From positions 1 to 6,836 of the forward strand of contig JAFQUA010000006.1 of NCBI GenBank assembly GCA_017408725.1: DNA of 6,836 nt, written 5' to 3'. The notes below the pieces were generated by a model. The model saw only the letters and a program-made list of their open reading frames with translations, ran no database searches and had not been told where the DNA came from. The position numbers were made by a program, and so were the translations under genes. This document shows, in pieces, positions 6,795-6,836 of this stretch; within the stretch, counting starts at the first letter, position 1; the number at the start of each line of letters is the position of its first letter. The DNA comes from Oscillospiraceae bacterium. GTDB lineage: Bacteria > Bacillota_A > Clostridia > Oscillospirales > Oscillospiraceae.

Positions 6795-6823
6795 ACGGCT
6801 CCCTCATCTGAGGGAGCTGTTTT
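6795..6823 (+). terminator. Intrinsic terminator closing the pst-pho operon
   Basis: ACGGCTCCCTCA (6795-6806) pairs with TGAGGGAGCTGT (6809-6820): twelve potential pairs with one G-U, the innermost probably open because only two bases separate the arms. It is followed by TTT and then CGT. It lies 39 bases after the phoR stop codon. The core GCTCCCTCA/TGAGGGAGC is a perfect palindrome. The short T-run makes it a moderate terminator. Similar GCTCCC-type palindromes recur between genes in many gut Clostridia, so this may also be a copy of an interspersed element (recollection, not checked). Confidence 0.7.
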
Positions 6824-6836
6824 CGTATAGTTCGAG

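Noticed and set aside
6761..6811. Sixteen-codon open frame after phoR
   Set aside because: It has no ribosome binding site and ends inside the terminator hairpin, and nothing supports translation.

Overview
The window carries one complete phosphate-acquisition and phosphate-sensing operon, pstS-pstC-pstA-pstB-phoU-phoP-phoR, all on the + strand. It is preceded by the 3' end of an unrelated ANTAR-domain regulator gene. The style is that of an anaerobic Clostridia-class Firmicute, probably gut-associated (Oscillospiraceae or Lachnospiraceae type). This rests on the GGAGG-type ribosome binding sites, a lipoprotein PstS with a short N-terminus, the PhoP/PhoR type of two-component system and the particular ANTAR variant. 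The family placement is an impression from protein style, not a measured result.

Left edge to 415: the C-terminal 74 residues of an ANTAR regulator run in from outside the window and stop at 226. A good intrinsic terminator follows (230-271). The rest of this 189-base gap is the control region of pstS. It holds three well-matched TTnACA-like hexamers on an 11-bp phase (candidate PhoP-binding Pho box, 312-351), a candidate -10 (361-366), and two small tandem hairpins in the leader, the second covering the ribosome binding site.

416 to 3776: the ABC phosphate importer. PstS is the surface lipoprotein that binds phosphate, PstC and PstA are the two six-helix permeases, and PstB is the ATPase. 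A GC-rich hairpin sits between pstS and pstC (1248-1273). From pstC onward genes are packed tightly: 3 bp between pstC and pstA, and a 4-bp ATGA overlap between pstA and pstB.

3786 to 6755: the signalling half. PhoU links transporter activity to the sensor kinase, PhoP is an OmpR/PhoB-type response regulator, and PhoR is a membrane histidine kinase with an extracytoplasmic sensor region and a PAS domain. phoP and phoR overlap by 11 bp. A strong intrinsic terminator (795 bp beyond the middle of phoR's coding region is not implied; it lies at 6795-6823, just after the phoR stop) closes the unit.

How it works together: when phosphate is scarce, PhoR would phosphorylate PhoP, which would bind the repeats before pstS and raise transcription of the transporter and of its own genes. 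PhoU, with PstSCAB, would signal sufficiency and damp PhoR. The biochemistry is known for the families; the promoter site and single-transcript structure are inferred from sequence.

I found no sign of a new system, mobile element, CRISPR array or RNA gene. The points worth following up are non-coding: the phased Pho repeats, the leader hairpins, the pstS-pstC intercistronic hairpin, and the palindromic terminator at the right edge.
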